In this document: positions 1-8,987 of the stretch, in pieces
How the letters are laid out: each line of letters begins with the position of its first letter
How positions within the stretch are numbered: position 1 is the first letter of the stretch
Position numbers and translations under genes: made by a program
Assembly: GCF_014652555.1 (NCBI RefSeq)
Contig: NZ_BMZA01000001.1
Span: 296,147 to 360,146 of the forward strand
DNA: 64,000 bases
Source: Novosphingobium colocasiae
GTDB taxonomy: Bacteria > Pseudomonadota > Alphaproteobacteria > Sphingomonadales > Sphingomonadaceae
Direction of reading: 5' to 3'
The notes under the pieces: generated by a model
The model's input: the letters and a program-made list of their open reading frames with translations, nothing else
Told to the model about the DNA's origin: nothing
Databases searched by the model: none

Positions 1-170
1 CGATCCCGTTCCCCCAACTGGAGGTCTGCGCGTTCTGGTCCTCGTTCCACCGCAACGATCCCATCCACGCCTGGCTGCGGGCCGAACTGCAGGACATCGT
101 GGCGCAAGGGCGCAGCGAATGGCTGCCGGGTGAGGGTGGTTTTATGCCGGACGGTTCGGGTGGGGGGTGA
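1..170 (+). CDS. LysR-family regulator, C-terminal fragment (partial)
   Basis: The frame starting at base 3 is open from the window edge to a TGA at 168-170 and gives about 55 residues. The part reading WSSFHRNDPIHAWLRAEL resembles the end of a LysR-type substrate-binding domain, where a W..R..DP..RWLR pattern precedes the C-terminus. The DNA-binding domain lies outside the window. The glycine-rich last 15 residues are not typical and may be an extended tail. Its target is unknown. Family assignment rests on a short segment only. Confidence 0.5.
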   Translation, partial: IPFPQLEVCAFWSSFHRNDPIHAWLRAELQDIVAQGRSEWLPGEGGFMPDGSGGG

Positions 171-495
171 GGGTGGTGAGGGTACTGGGGCTTTGCGCTG
201 CGGGCGGGTGGGTAATTTGAACGGACGTCTGCGCCCAACTCTTGCCGCTCAAAGCAAACAATTTCAACGCCCACTTATGCCGAAACCTGTCAATGAATGT
301 GCTCAACCATTTGGCCCACTCACGCTGACTAAGCAGTCATTCCAATCACCAAGCTAAAAGGCTTGGAACTTGCCGTTCGTTCAGTCAAATCCCCTCGATC
401 GCTTTTGCTCCACTTGCGCACCAGCATCGTCGATGGATATGCGCAAACTCGTACAATGATGCTGACTAGATGCAAACGCGCTGGTATCTGAAATC
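171..495. other. intergenic stretch upstream of the KAP gene
   Basis: No convincing gene is visible here. Composition drops from GC-rich at the left to mixed at about 220 onwards, matching the lower GC of the following gene and suggesting the left edge of an acquired segment. A TACAAT hexamer at 452-457, 39 bases before the ATG at 496, could be a -10 box for the KAP gene. No good -35 box or Shine-Dalgarno sequence is seen. Confidence 0.4.
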
Positions 496-2706
496 ATGGT
501 ATCAACCAAACATAGCGGTGTGGCGGGGGACCGGCCGCTGGGGACAGGTGGCGAGGATGAGCTTGGCTTTCGTGATGTAGCGCGTCGGATAGCCCAATCG
601 CTTGTAGATCATGCCTCCGACAAGGGATTGGTGATTGGGATTGAAGGGGCATGGGGCTCCGGAAAATCAAGCCTGCTCTTCCTGATCGAAGACGAATTGG
701 CCAAACTGCCGCAAGCGCAACGTCCGTCAGTTATCAATTTCCGTCCCTGGCTTGTTGGCAATCGCGATGCGTTGCTGGCCAATATTTTTGCATCCCTGTC
801 CAAAGAGATAAACCTTGTCGCACTCCGGGCGGGTGATGCCAGCGGCATATCCAAAGAAAAGGCGAAAGCGGCAGGTGAAGCGCTGCGAAAGTTCGTGTCG
901 GGCCTTGGCAATGCAGGGTCGGCTGTTGAATTAGCCGGAGACGCAATAGCGTTCGCGCCACTGAAATGGATCGGACAAGGTCTGCGTGTGGCCGGTAGCT
1001 GGGCGAAAGGTAAATCAGCCGATCCGTCTCTGGACGTTCTCAAGGACCGGTTGGTCCAATCGCTCCGAGACCTGGGGCATCGGTTCATCATCACCATCGA
1101 TGACGTCGATCGGCTCGAACCGGCTGAAGTTATCGAAGTTCTGCGGCTGGCCCGCTCCGTCGCTGACCTCCCCAATGTCATCTATCTACTTTGCTACGAC
1201 TGTGACATCCTCGCACACAGCGTCGAACAGGCTTCGCGCGTGCAAGATGGGCGGGCGTACCTTGAAAAGATCGTCCAGCTTACCGTGATGGTGCCCCAGC
1301 CGGAGCCGTTTCGCCTCAGACAATGGTTTGGCGACGAATTGCGCCAGTTTTCATCCACGCGATCCGAAGACGAGTTGTCACGGCTGCGTTCCGTCGTGGA
1401 TGTCGAGGGTGGGCGCCAGCTCAGAACGCCTCGGTCGGTTGTTCGGGCGCTCGATTCGCTGCGCTTCTTCTGGCCGCCGATCCGTGACGCCGGGGGCGAT
1501 CTCGCAGATCTAGTTTGGGTTCAATTAATTAAAGACAGCAACCCAGCACTCTATCGGTGGATAGAGGATTATTGCGCTACCGCCGCCGTGTTAACCCTCG
1601 GAACGGTGCGCGTTGATGACGCTGAGCGTGCGCAGCAGCTTAAAGCCTTGCATGCAGCCGTCGCGCCAGAGCATTTCGCCGACCATAATTACCGCTATTA
1701 TTTTGCTGATCCTCTCCCCGCCGCCAGTGTGGATTTTGCCCAGGACGGCAATGGTTTCACGCTCTTCCAACGCGTGAGCGATGTGGAACGAGATGCTGCC
1801 ATCACCGCTGGGCGCTTAGCGAGCCCCGATCACTACCGCCTATATTTTGCACTGTCGGGGCCGTCACATGCGCTGACCCATTGCGATTATGACGCATTTT
1901 GGGCCGCAGCCGATAAGTCGCCCGACCGTGTCGCTGCAGTCCTGTTGCAGTTGTACGCCATCGAACTTACCGGCTCGCTCAGCAAGGCCGACTTGCTTTT
2001 GGAGCGACTGGGGGGCGTGGGTGACGAAATGCTGACGCCAAACCGATGTTGGAATATCCTAGCTGGTTTCGCTGACGTAATGGACGATGCCTATCGCGCG
2101 CGGCCATTTGATCAGGGGTGGATCGTTTCGTTGTGGAGTCGCGCAACGGCCTTGATCGCCCGGATGGTTGCCCGATTGGAACCCGATCCGCGGGCAGTGC
2201 TGATCCGGCATATCTTCGGCGAAGGGCGGGCACTGGGCTGGTTGACCACGCTCATGCGCAAAGAGACTTTTGCGCATGGTCGATACGGGAATCGAGCGAA
2301 GCCCGATTCCGAGTGGCTCTTTACGAATGAGGAGCTGGACGAAATTTTCGAGCTCATGTTGGAAAGGATTCGGCGACTGACCATCGACGAACTGCTTACA
2401 ACGGTACGCCCGCTAGACATCCTGTTCGCATGGAAGCAGGCTGGCGATGAGGATGGTCCACGGGAAATGTTGAGAAGGGGCATCGAGACTGACGCAGGCC
2501 TCATCGGCGTTTTGGAGAAAATGACAACCATTCACACCAGCAGTGATCGCGGCTCCTATTCTGTCCTCAGCAGAGGCAACCTCGATGCGTTCCTGGATTT
2601 CGACGATGCCCGTCAGCGGATTGAAGCTTTGCGCATTGGGAATAATGCGCTGGAGGTTCGCGCTAAGGCATTGGCGCGCGCATTTAGAGATGACGACGGC
2701 TTTTAA
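496..2706 (+). CDS. KAP-family P-loop NTPase
   Basis: A 736-residue protein with a Walker A motif GAWGSGKS at residues 51-58 and a Walker B-type IDDVDRL at about 201-207, the layout of KAP NTPases (named after Kidins220/ARMS and PifA). A hydrophobic stretch at about 138-170 between the motifs fits the membrane insertion usual in this family. The C-terminal 400 residues show no recognised domain. Bacterial KAP proteins include PifA, which excludes phage T7, so an anti-phage or stress role is possible but not shown. The gene stands alone, has lower GC and different codon use than its neighbours, and faces the P450 gene convergently. No Shine-Dalgarno sequence precedes the ATG, so the start is moderately certain. 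Confidence 0.8.
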   Translation: MVSTKHSGVAGDRPLGTGGEDELGFRDVARRIAQSLVDHASDKGLVIGIEGAWGSGKSSLLFLIEDELAKLPQAQRPSVINFRPWLVGNRDALLANIFASLSKEINLVALRAGDASGISKEKAKAAGEALRKFVSGLGNAGSAVELAGDAIAFAPLKWIGQGLRVAGSWAKGKSADPSLDVLKDRLVQSLRDLGHRFIITIDDVDRLEPAEVIEVLRLARSVADLPNVIYLLCYDCDILAHSVEQASRVQDGRAYLEKIVQLTVMVPQPEPFRLRQWFGDELRQFSSTRSEDELSRLRSVVDVEGGRQLRTPRSVVRALDSLRFFWPPIRDAGGDLADLVWVQLIKDSNPALYRWIEDYCATAAVLTLGTVRVDDAERAQQLKALHAAVAPEHFADHNYRYYFADPLPAASVDFAQDGNGFTLFQRVSDVERDAAITAGRLASPDHYRLYFALSGPSHALTHCDYDAFWAAADKSPDRVAAVLLQLYAIELTGSLSKADLLLERLGGVGDEMLTPNRCWNILAGFADVMDDAYRARPFDQGWIVSLWSRATALIARMVARLEPDPRAVLIRHIFGEGRALGWLTTLMRKETFAHGRYGNRAKPDSEWLFTNEELDEIFELMLERIRRLTIDELLTTVRPLDILFAWKQAGDEDGPREMLRRGIETDAGLIGVLEKMTTIHTSSDRGSYSVLSRGNLDAFLDFDDARQRIEALRIGNNALEVRAKALARAFRDDDGF

Positions 2707-2784
2707 AGCGTTCCCATTCCCACGCTGAACCGCAGAAATGTCCCAACCTTTTACATCCCCCAACCATCCCCTCGCCCCCACCCC

Positions 2785-4017
2785 CTAACCCGCCGTCAGC
2801 CGCATATCGAGGTTCTTCAGCCCGTTGATAAAGTTCGACCGGAAGCGGCGCGGGGGGGCGAGGAGGGTGAATTGGCTCACACGCTCCGCGAGGATGCCGA
2901 AGGCCACCCGCAACTGCATTTCCGCCAGCCGCGAGCCGACGCAGACGTGCTGGCCGGTGCCGAAGCCCAGGTGCTGGATATTGCCGCGCCGGATATCGAA
3001 GCGGTGCGGATCGGGGAACACGCTCTCGTCGCGGTTGGCGGCGATGTACCACATCACCACCTTGTCGCCCTTTCGGATCGGCCGGCCGCCCACCACGGTA
3101 TCGGCCATCGCGGTGCGCCGCATGTGCATCACCGGGCTGGCATGGCGCACCATCTCGCGCACGCCGTTGCGCAGCAGTTCCGGCTCGGCCCGCACCGCGT
3201 CCCACTGCTCGGGATGCGCGGCGAACGCGGTCATGGTGTGGCTGAGCGAATTGCGCGTGGTCTCGTTGGCCCCCACCAGCGCGAGGATCATGTTGCCGAG
3301 GAACTCGCGGAACGCCACCGGCTCGCCGTTCACTTCCATCGTCGCGAGCAGGGTGGCGAGATCCTCGCCGGGGTTGGCGCGGCGGGTGTCGAACAGCTCG
3401 CGCGCGAAGGTCATGAACTCGCCCAGGGTCGCCATCATCGCTTCGGGGGACTGGCGGAAATCGGGGTCGTCCTCGCCCACGAAGGCGTTGGTCCAGTGGT
3501 AGAGGTCGGTCCACATGGCGGTCGGCAGGTCGAACAGTTCGCACAGCGTCAGCAGCGGCAGCGGCGCGGACAGCAGCGGCACCATGTCCACCGCCTCGCC
3601 CAGCGGGATCTTGTCGATCAGCGCCAGGCAGCGCTCGCGGATGCGGCCTTCGATCCCGGCCAGCCGCCCCGGCGAGACCGCCGGCATGATGAACTTGCGA
3701 TACTGGGTATGGACCGGCGGATCGACCGAGATGAACGGAATGCCGATCGCCGCCTCGCCCGCCCCGGTCAGGCCCACCTCGTTCTCGTTGAAGATGCGGT
3801 GACCGCCGTTTTCATAGGCCGAGGAGAACAGCGCCGGGTTGCGCGAAACCTCGACGATGTCCTCGTAGCGGGTGAGCGCCCAGAAGCCGGGACCGTCGCT
3901 TTCCGGGTTCCAGTGCACCGGATCGTCGCGGCGCAACTGGTCGAACACCGCATGCGGCACCGCGTCGACGTAGAGGTCCGGGTTCTTGAGATCGATGGAA
4001 AGGGTGTTCGTGGTCAT
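2785..4017 (-). CDS. cytochrome P450 monooxygenase
   Basis: A 410-residue soluble bacterial P450. Visible signatures are the I-helix oxygen-activation motif GANETTR, the K-helix EMVR (ExxR), and the haem-binding loop GFGTGQHVCVG with the thiolate ligand at Cys359. The length is normal for class I bacterial P450s, which need a separate ferredoxin and reductase; neither is encoded nearby. The substrate cannot be read from the sequence. The acidic residue before Thr in the I helix is Glu rather than the more common Asp. The zinc alcohol dehydrogenase 350 bases downstream on the same strand could oxidise a hydroxylated product, but the gap contains repeats and need not be one transcript. AAGGTG upstream of the ATG is a plausible ribosome-binding site. 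Confidence 0.93.
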   Translation of the reverse strand: MTTNTLSIDLKNPDLYVDAVPHAVFDQLRRDDPVHWNPESDGPGFWALTRYEDIVEVSRNPALFSSAYENGGHRIFNENEVGLTGAGEAAIGIPFISVDPPVHTQYRKFIMPAVSPGRLAGIEGRIRERCLALIDKIPLGEAVDMVPLLSAPLPLLTLCELFDLPTAMWTDLYHWTNAFVGEDDPDFRQSPEAMMATLGEFMTFARELFDTRRANPGEDLATLLATMEVNGEPVAFREFLGNMILALVGANETTRNSLSHTMTAFAAHPEQWDAVRAEPELLRNGVREMVRHASPVMHMRRTAMADTVVGGRPIRKGDKVVMWYIAANRDESVFPDPHRFDIRRGNIQHLGFGTGQHVCVGSRLAEMQLRVAFGILAERVSQFTLLAPPRRFRSNFINGLKNLDMRLTAG

Positions 4018-4056
4018 GGGCGCACCTTGTTGGGCGAGTTAGAGCATCGTGCGTTT

Positions 4057-4237
4057 ATACCAAGTCTCAATGCTTTGACTCATGTTGCTCTCTCCCCTTC
4101 AGGGGAGAGATACGCAGGCTTGGCGGCTTGTCCGCCTAGCCGGAGTAGAGAGGGGGCGCAGCGGCACTACCCCCCTCTCCCAACCCTCTCCCCTGAAGGG
4201 GAGAGGGCTATGAGTTCGGATCAACGAGCCTTGGTAT
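4057..4237. repeat. palindromic repeat family A, copy 1
   Basis: A 181-base element bounded by the inverted octamers ATACCAAG and CTTGGTAT. Inside are two copies of the palindrome CTCTCCCCTTCAGGGGAGAG (second in the form CTCTCCCCTGAAGGGGAGAG) and a central hairpin around CCGCCTAGCCGG. The same element occurs in reverse orientation at 21952-22112, and its outer parts occur at 16783-17017. It encodes nothing evident. Confidence 0.85.
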
Positions 4238-4253
4238 TAGTCGGCACTACAAG

Positions 4254-4331
4254 TTCCGTTCGTGTCGAGCGAAGTCGAGACATGCTTGGCGCTGCACTAC
4301 CCGTATCTCGACTTCGCTCGATACGAACGGA
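4254..4331. repeat. inverted repeat family B, copy 1
   Basis: A long hairpin: the left arm contains CGTGTCGAGCGAAGTCGAGA and the right arm TCTCGACTTCGCTCGATACG, separated by about 20 bases and ending in TCCGTTCG/CGAACGGA. Further copies lie at 10073-10148 and 45327-45396. This type of repeat is frequent between genes in sphingomonads (general knowledge). Confidence 0.85.
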
Positions 4332-4364
4332 TAATCATATATATTTCAATAATTTGTTTGTAGG

Positions 4365-5471
4365 TCAGGGGATCAGCACCGCCTTCACGCAATCGCCGCG
4401 CGCCTGCGCCGCGATCGCCTCGTTGATCCGGTCCAGCGGATAGCGGGTGATCAGCCGGTCGAACGGGAACCGTCCGGCGCGGTAGAGGTCGATCAGTTCG
4501 GGGATGAAGGTATCGAGGTCGCTGTCGCCCTCGATGATGCCGTGGATGCGGTGGCCATAGGTAATCAGCGCGGCGATGTTGACCGACAGGGCGCTGTCGG
4601 GCCGGGGCGGCACGCCGACAAGGCCGAGCAGGCCGTGGCTGGTCAGGCTGGCCAGCGCGGTCTCGATCACCGTCTCGCGGCCGCTGCTCTCCAGCGCGAA
4701 TTCCACGCCCTGGGGCAGGATCGCCCGGATCTGCGCGGCCAGGTCTCCGGCCGCGGGGTCGATCGCATGCGTCGCGCCAAGGTCCAGCGCCAGGGCGCGG
4801 CGGGCGGCGATCGGTTCGACCAGGATGATCGTGGCGCACTGGCGGATCGCCGCGGCCATGATCGCCGCCAGCCCCACCGGCCCGCCGCCGAACACCGCGA
4901 TCGTCGATCCGGGCGGGCAGTCGAGCGAGCGCAGCACGCTGCCCGCGCCGGTCTGGAAGCCGCAGCCCAGCGGGCCGAGGATATCCAGCGGCACGTCTTC
5001 GTGCGTCACCCTGACGAGATTGCGCTCGCTCACCAGCGCCAGCCCGGCGAACGAGGACTGGCCGAAGAAATGGCCCGAAACCCGCTCTCCGGCCGCGTCC
5101 AGCCCGGAACTGCCGTCGACGCGGCAGCCGGCGTAGTTGAGCGCCGGGAACGACTGGCAATAGGACGGCAGGTCCTCGGCACAGCGCGGGCAACTGCCGC
5201 AGCTTGAAAAGCCGATCACCACCCGGTCACCCGGGGCGACCTTGCCGACGCCGTCGCCGACCGCCTCGACAATGCCGGCCCCTTCATGGCCCAGCACCGC
5301 CGGCAGCGGGATCGGGATGAACTGGTCGCGCGCGATCAGGTCGGTGTGGCACAGGCCGACGCCGGCGATCCGCACCAGCACCTCGCCGGTGCGCGGTGCC
5401 TCGATGGACACGGGCTCGATGCTGAACGGGGCGTGCGCAGCACGGGCAACGGCGGCGGTTGTGGTGGTCAT
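4365..5471 (-). CDS. zinc-dependent alcohol dehydrogenase (aryl/benzyl-alcohol type)
   Basis: A 368-residue medium-chain dehydrogenase that would oxidise a primary alcohol to an aldehyde with NAD. The catalytic zinc site is seen as GVGLCHTDL and LGHEGAG; the structural zinc cysteines follow as CGSCPRCAEDLPSYC; the nucleotide fold is FGGGPVGLAAI. The sequence type matches aryl-alcohol or benzyl-alcohol dehydrogenases of class III-like families. I start it at the ATG before TTTTAAV; an upstream in-frame extension looks like low-complexity shadow sequence. It ends next to repeat element B. A GFA-family gene begins 13 bases upstream and is likely co-transcribed, suggesting handling of an alcohol and then an aldehyde. 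Confidence 0.9.
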   Translation of the reverse strand: MTTTTAAVARAAHAPFSIEPVSIEAPRTGEVLVRIAGVGLCHTDLIARDQFIPIPLPAVLGHEGAGIVEAVGDGVGKVAPGDRVVIGFSSCGSCPRCAEDLPSYCQSFPALNYAGCRVDGSSGLDAAGERVSGHFFGQSSFAGLALVSERNLVRVTHEDVPLDILGPLGCGFQTGAGSVLRSLDCPPGSTIAVFGGGPVGLAAIMAAAIRQCATIILVEPIAARRALALDLGATHAIDPAAGDLAAQIRAILPQGVEFALESSGRETVIETALASLTSHGLLGLVGVPPRPDSALSVNIAALITYGHRIHGIIEGDSDLDTFIPELIDLYRAGRFPFDRLITRYPLDRINEAIAAQARGDCVKAVLIP

Positions 5472-5484
5472 AGCCGGCGCTCCG

Positions 5485-5904
5485 TCAGGCTTCGATATTG
5501 GAACGGGGGAAGCGCTGCTGCGCCAGCGCGGGCATCCACTGCGCGGCACTGTCGCAATAGGCTTCGAGCACCGGCGGCCATTGGTCGGGCCGATCCAGCG
5601 TTCCCATCTTGACGATCGTCAGCCCCGGCAGCGCCGCCGCCATCGACCGGATCGGCGAGCCGCACTGCGGGCAGAAATGACGATCCACCGCCGCGCCGCT
5701 TTCGCCATGATCGACGAACACGCGGGTTTCGCCGCTCTCGGCGTAATCGGCATCGGCCACCGCGCCCACCAGCGAGAACGGCGCGCCGGACTGTTTCTGG
5801 CAGTTGCGGCAGTGGCACACCGCCACCAGCAGCGGATCGCCGGCGAAGCTGTAGCGCACTTGCCCGCACAGGCAGCCGCCTTCATGGATCGGCCTGGTAC
5901 TCAT
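5485..5904 (-). CDS. GFA (glutathione-dependent formaldehyde-activating)/CENP-V domain protein
   Basis: A 139-residue small zinc protein of the GFA fold. The pattern GGCLCGQVRY, CHCRNCQKQSGAPF and FCPQCGSPI supplies the cysteines that bind zinc in this family. Family members bind glutathione or related thiols, and many have unknown substrates. Its ATG overlaps the stop of the upstream AraC-type gene by 4 bases (ATGA), showing translational coupling. With the alcohol dehydrogenase downstream it probably forms one operon of regulator, GFA protein and dehydrogenase, perhaps for detoxifying or oxidising an aldehyde. Confidence 0.85.
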   Translation of the reverse strand: MSTRPIHEGGCLCGQVRYSFAGDPLLVAVCHCRNCQKQSGAPFSLVGAVADADYAESGETRVFVDHGESGAAVDRHFCPQCGSPIRSMAAALPGLTIVKMGTLDRPDQWPPVLEAYCDSAAQWMPALAQQRFPRSNIEA

Positions 5905-6782
5905 TGGACGGTCTCCTGACGGCGCTTGCGGAAATCGCTGGGGGTTTCGCCGGCGAACTGGCGGAAGGCGCGGGTGAAGTGGCTCTGGCTGGTGAACCCC
6001 AGCGCATCGGCGATCCGCGCCATCGGCGTATCGGATTGTTCCAGCATGAGCCGGGCCCGGTCGAGCCTGGCGCGCATCACGTATTGGTGGGGCGAGACGC
6101 CGGTCGCCCGCTTGAACACGCGGCAGAAATGGGTGGGCGTCAGCCCCGCCCGCTCGGCCAGCGCCTCCAGGTTGTGGCTGTCTTCGGGGCGGTCGAGAAT
6201 GGCGTTCATGATCGTGTGGATGCGGTGCGAGGAGAACGCGGCGGTCGGAATGTCGGCGGCGGTGGCGCTGGCCGGCCCGCGCAGCATATGCGCCTTGAGC
6301 GCATCGACCAGCGCGCCGACATAGACGTCGCGCGCCGGGGTCTGCGGGGTGTAGAGTTCGCCCAGCACTTGCCGCGTCAGGGCCACGCCGAGCGGATCGG
6401 AAAAAGCGAAGCGCATCCGCTTGAACTGATCGTGGATCGGCGCGCGCTGCAGTTCCTCGGACGCGACGCTCAGCGTCACGACGTCCAGTTCGCCATCGAC
6501 CAGCCACCCGGTCGGCTGGCCCGCCGGCACGATCGTCGCGCAGCCCGGCAGCGATGCGGTCTCGCTCCACCCGTCGCGCATCCAGGTGCGCACGTTCGGC
6601 TTGCCGGCGATGTGGACCACGAACATCGGATCGGGCAGGGCCGGCAAGGTATAACTGCCTACGAACTGACGCCACCGGCACAGCCGCCAGCGACCATGCT
6701 CGGCCCCCATCTCGATATCGGGGGCGCGGCCGAGCGCATCGGAAATGATATCCTCGTCGTTCGGCGCGCGAACTCGTGCCAT
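5901..6782 (-). CDS. AraC-family transcriptional regulator
   Basis: A 293-residue regulator with an N-terminal ligand-binding/cupin-like region and a C-terminal double helix-turn-helix of AraC/XylS type. The second helix-turn-helix is seen as ARIADALGFTSQSHFTRAFR, a close match to the family signature; the first is LEALAERAGLTPTHFCRVFK. The start chosen is the ATG before ARVRAPND, since the 20 residues upstream are arginine-rich shadow sequence. It is the first gene of a three-gene unit with the GFA and alcohol dehydrogenase genes and probably controls them. A perfect TATAAT sits about 94 bases upstream on this strand. Confidence 0.9.
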   Translation of the reverse strand: MARVRAPNDEDIISDALGRAPDIEMGAEHGRWRLCRWRQFVGSYTLPALPDPMFVVHIAGKPNVRTWMRDGWSETASLPGCATIVPAGQPTGWLVDGELDVVTLSVASEELQRAPIHDQFKRMRFAFSDPLGVALTRQVLGELYTPQTPARDVYVGALVDALKAHMLRGPASATAADIPTAAFSSHRIHTIMNAILDRPEDSHNLEALAERAGLTPTHFCRVFKRATGVSPHQYVMRARLDRARLMLEQSDTPMARIADALGFTSQSHFTRAFRQFAGETPSDFRKRRQETVQ

Positions 6783-7257
6783 GCCTGCTCTCCCGTGGCG
6801 GCGCTGCCGCTCTTGACGGGGCAGACGGACGCCTGAACGCACGCCCTCCGTCTAGCGGCGATCGCGCACGAAAGCATTATACAGCGTTGCGCGCGAATTT
6901 GACATTTCTTGCGCGGAACGCGCACTGCGAGGACATCCTCTCGGCATAGACACTTACCGATCGGACGATTTGTTTCTTGCGAATTCCGGCCGAACTGCCA
7001 GAAAGTCCGCATGGCCCCAGTCGTATCGAAGAAGTTCCGGCCCAGCACCACGGACACCCGCGTCGCGATCATCGAGGCGATTTCGATGCGCACCCCCTCG
7101 GATGCGGCAGGCCAGTCGCTATTCGAAACCCTGCTGGAAATGGTCGCCGTGGCGATCCCCGTGCCGCCATGGGATTTTTCGAAGATTTAGAGGCGTTGCC
7201 AGGGGCAATAACAGACCGGCCCAGTGACCGCGTCAGCCTGAAGATTGGGAGAAAGTC
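6783..7257. other. 475-base spacer between divergent AraC and APH genes
   Basis: This region should hold two divergent promoters. A possible 59-codon reading frame at 7011-7190 (starting MAPVVSKKFRPS) has no recognised domain and no clear Shine-Dalgarno sequence. It could be a remnant or a chance frame, and I do not call it a gene. Nothing else was recognised. Confidence 0.35.
6876..6881 (-). promoter_or_regulatory. likely -10 box for the AraC-type gene
   Basis: Read on the minus strand this is a perfect TATAAT, upstream of the AraC-family start at 6782. The sequence 16-18 bases further upstream (around TGTCAAAT) matches a -35 box only poorly, so activation by a regulator is plausible. Assignment is by motif only. 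Confidence 0.4.
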
Positions 7258-8451
7258 TTGAACGTGCGAACTGACGATGCTCCGCTGGACCTGCAGCCCG
7301 CGACCGCTTTCCGGGCCGATAACCGCGATGATCTGGACCCTGCGGTCAGACAGACGCTGGAACGGCGCGCGGCGCGCAAGCGGTTGGGCGCTTACCAGCC
7401 GATCTCGGTCGAAGCGGTGGAACAACGCATCGTCGCGTTCCTTGAACGGGAATGTCCGGGCGCGAAGGTGATGAATGTCGGCCGGCTCGGTGGCGGCGCT
7501 TCCAAGGAACAGTTCGGGTTCGAGATCACCGCCGGCCATCCGATGGCAGGCCGCTATGTCCTGCGCATGGAACCGCGCCAGTCGATCTCGGAATCGAGCC
7601 GCCGGCTTGAATTCGAGGTCATCGCCGCGCTGCGTGCTGCGGTTCCGGCACCGGAGCCGGTCTGGCTTGATGAGGAGGGGGCCGGCTTCGGCCAGCCGGC
7701 GGCGATTTTCCGCTTCATCGGCGGGGTGACCAAGCCCAGCGGCAGCCAGGGCGGCGTCACCGGTCTGGGGACGGTGATCGGTGAGCGTCTGCGGCCGATC
7801 ATCAAGCCGCAGTTCCTCGAACATCTGGCCGCGATCCATGGCTATGACTGGCGGGCGGGCCCTATCGCATCGCTCGATGCCCCCGATGCCGATCCTCGCC
7901 AGGCGGCGTTGCGGCAGGTCAACTGGTGGTCACGGGTCTGGCGCGAGGATTGCACGCAGTCGCTGCCGATCGTGGCTTTGGCCGAACGCTGGATGCGCGC
8001 GAACCTGCCCGCGGCCCGCGAAATCGTGCTGGTCCATGGCGATTATCGCACCGGAAACTATCTGTTCGATGATGAGACCGGGCGGATCACCGCCATCCTC
8101 GATTGGGAACTGGGCCATCTCGGCGATTATCACGAGGACCTTGCGTGGACGCTGCAGCGCCTGTTCGGCACCGTCGAGGACGGGCGGCAGCTTGCCGGCG
8201 GCCTGTTCGAGCGGGAAGAACTGATCGCCGATTATACCGCCCGGACCGGCCGGGTCGTGGACCGTGCCGCGCTGCATTTCTATGAGGTCTTTTCCGCCTA
8301 CAAATGCATCGTCATCACGCTCGCCACCGGGATCAAGGCCGTGCGCGACCACCATAACCATCAGGAAGTGGTGCTGAGCTGGCTTGCCCCGATCGCCCAT
8401 ATCTTTGCCGCCGAACTCGGTGATCTGCTGTCGAGGAACCCCGCGCCATGA
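7258..8451 (+). CDS. APH-type phosphotransferase (kinase-like) family protein
   Basis: A 397-residue protein of the aminoglycoside phosphotransferase-like family (COG3173 type). The nucleotide-binding region contains GRLGGGASKEQFGFEI, the catalytic loop is HGDYRTGNYLF and the metal-binding motif is ILDWEL. Such proteins next to acyl-CoA genes are small-molecule kinases; LvaA, which phosphorylates 4-hydroxyacyl-CoA, is a characterised example. The start is TTG, supported by GGGAGA nine bases before. It overlaps the next gene by 4 bases (ATGA). A second, distinct APH gene is at 37731-38801. The substrate is not readable; antibiotic resistance is unlikely given the family branch. Confidence 0.85.
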   Translation: MNVRTDDAPLDLQPATAFRADNRDDLDPAVRQTLERRAARKRLGAYQPISVEAVEQRIVAFLERECPGAKVMNVGRLGGGASKEQFGFEITAGHPMAGRYVLRMEPRQSISESSRRLEFEVIAALRAAVPAPEPVWLDEEGAGFGQPAAIFRFIGGVTKPSGSQGGVTGLGTVIGERLRPIIKPQFLEHLAAIHGYDWRAGPIASLDAPDADPRQAALRQVNWWSRVWREDCTQSLPIVALAERWMRANLPAAREIVLVHGDYRTGNYLFDDETGRITAILDWELGHLGDYHEDLAWTLQRLFGTVEDGRQLAGGLFEREELIADYTARTGRVVDRAALHFYEVFSAYKCIVITLATGIKAVRDHHNHQEVVLSWLAPIAHIFAAELGDLLSRNPAP

Positions 8452-8975
8452 TCCCATCGCTTGCCGACCGGATTTCGAGCATGCAGCGCGCGCTGCACAA
8501 CGTGATCATCCCGGCGATCGCGCCGGACAACGGCCTGGCCATGGAGCAGGCGCACCTGATGCTGGCCCACCTTGGCCTGATCGCGGAACAGGCGGATTAC
8601 ACAGAGCTTTATGAAGCGGCCGAACTGGTCGCGCTGGAACGGCTGGCGACCGCGCTGGCGCAGGCGGCCGGGGGCGGCGCGCAGACGATCGCCGCGGCCG
8701 CAACGCTGCGGGCCGAACTGGAGAACCGCGGCACCGCCGATGCCGGGGCGCGGCGAACCCGCACGGTCGCGCTTTCTGGGCTGGTGGAACGTCTCGTCGA
8801 TGCCAGCGGAACCGACGGCGATGCGGATTTTCTGGCCGTCTCGCATGACCTGATCATCGCCGACAACCGCCTCTCCTCCAAGCGCGATCGCGCCTGGTTC
8901 CGCAGCACCGGCTTCGAAACCGGCGATGTCGCGCTGCCGTCGCTCGCCACCATGTTCACGCCCGCACAGTTCTGA
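8448..8975 (+). CDS. conserved hypothetical protein, partner of the APH-type kinase
   Basis: A 175-residue, largely helical, alanine-rich protein with no motif that I recognise, no signal peptide and no membrane segment. Its ATG overlaps the stop of the APH gene (ATGA), so the two are translationally coupled and probably act together. In the levulinate pathway the kinase LvaA needs a small partner, LvaB; this protein could play a similar part, but I see no clear sequence match and this is inference from position only. The DUF7064-like gene follows after 12 bases. Confidence 0.7.
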   Translation: MIPSLADRISSMQRALHNVIIPAIAPDNGLAMEQAHLMLAHLGLIAEQADYTELYEAAELVALERLATALAQAAGGGAQTIAAAATLRAELENRGTADAGARRTRTVALSGLVERLVDASGTDGDADFLAVSHDLIIADNRLSSKRDRAWFRSTGFETGDVALPSLATMFTPAQF

Positions 8976-8987
8976 AAGGAGCCCCCA

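Larger units (their letters stand above)
4018..4364. other. repeat-filled spacer between P450 and alcohol dehydrogenase genes
   Basis: This 347-base gap holds no gene. It contains two separate palindromic repeat elements (4057-4237 and 4254-4331, listed separately) with only 16 bases between them, followed by an AT-rich patch at about 4331-4355. Confidence 0.7.

Noticed and set aside
4057..4237. CRISPR-like repeats
   Set aside because: The palindromes occur as inverted pairs within one element, not as evenly spaced direct repeats, and no cas gene is present.
7011..7190. A 59-codon gene between the AraC and APH genes
   Set aside because: No ribosome-binding site, no family and no coupling with neighbours; mentioned only in the spacer description.
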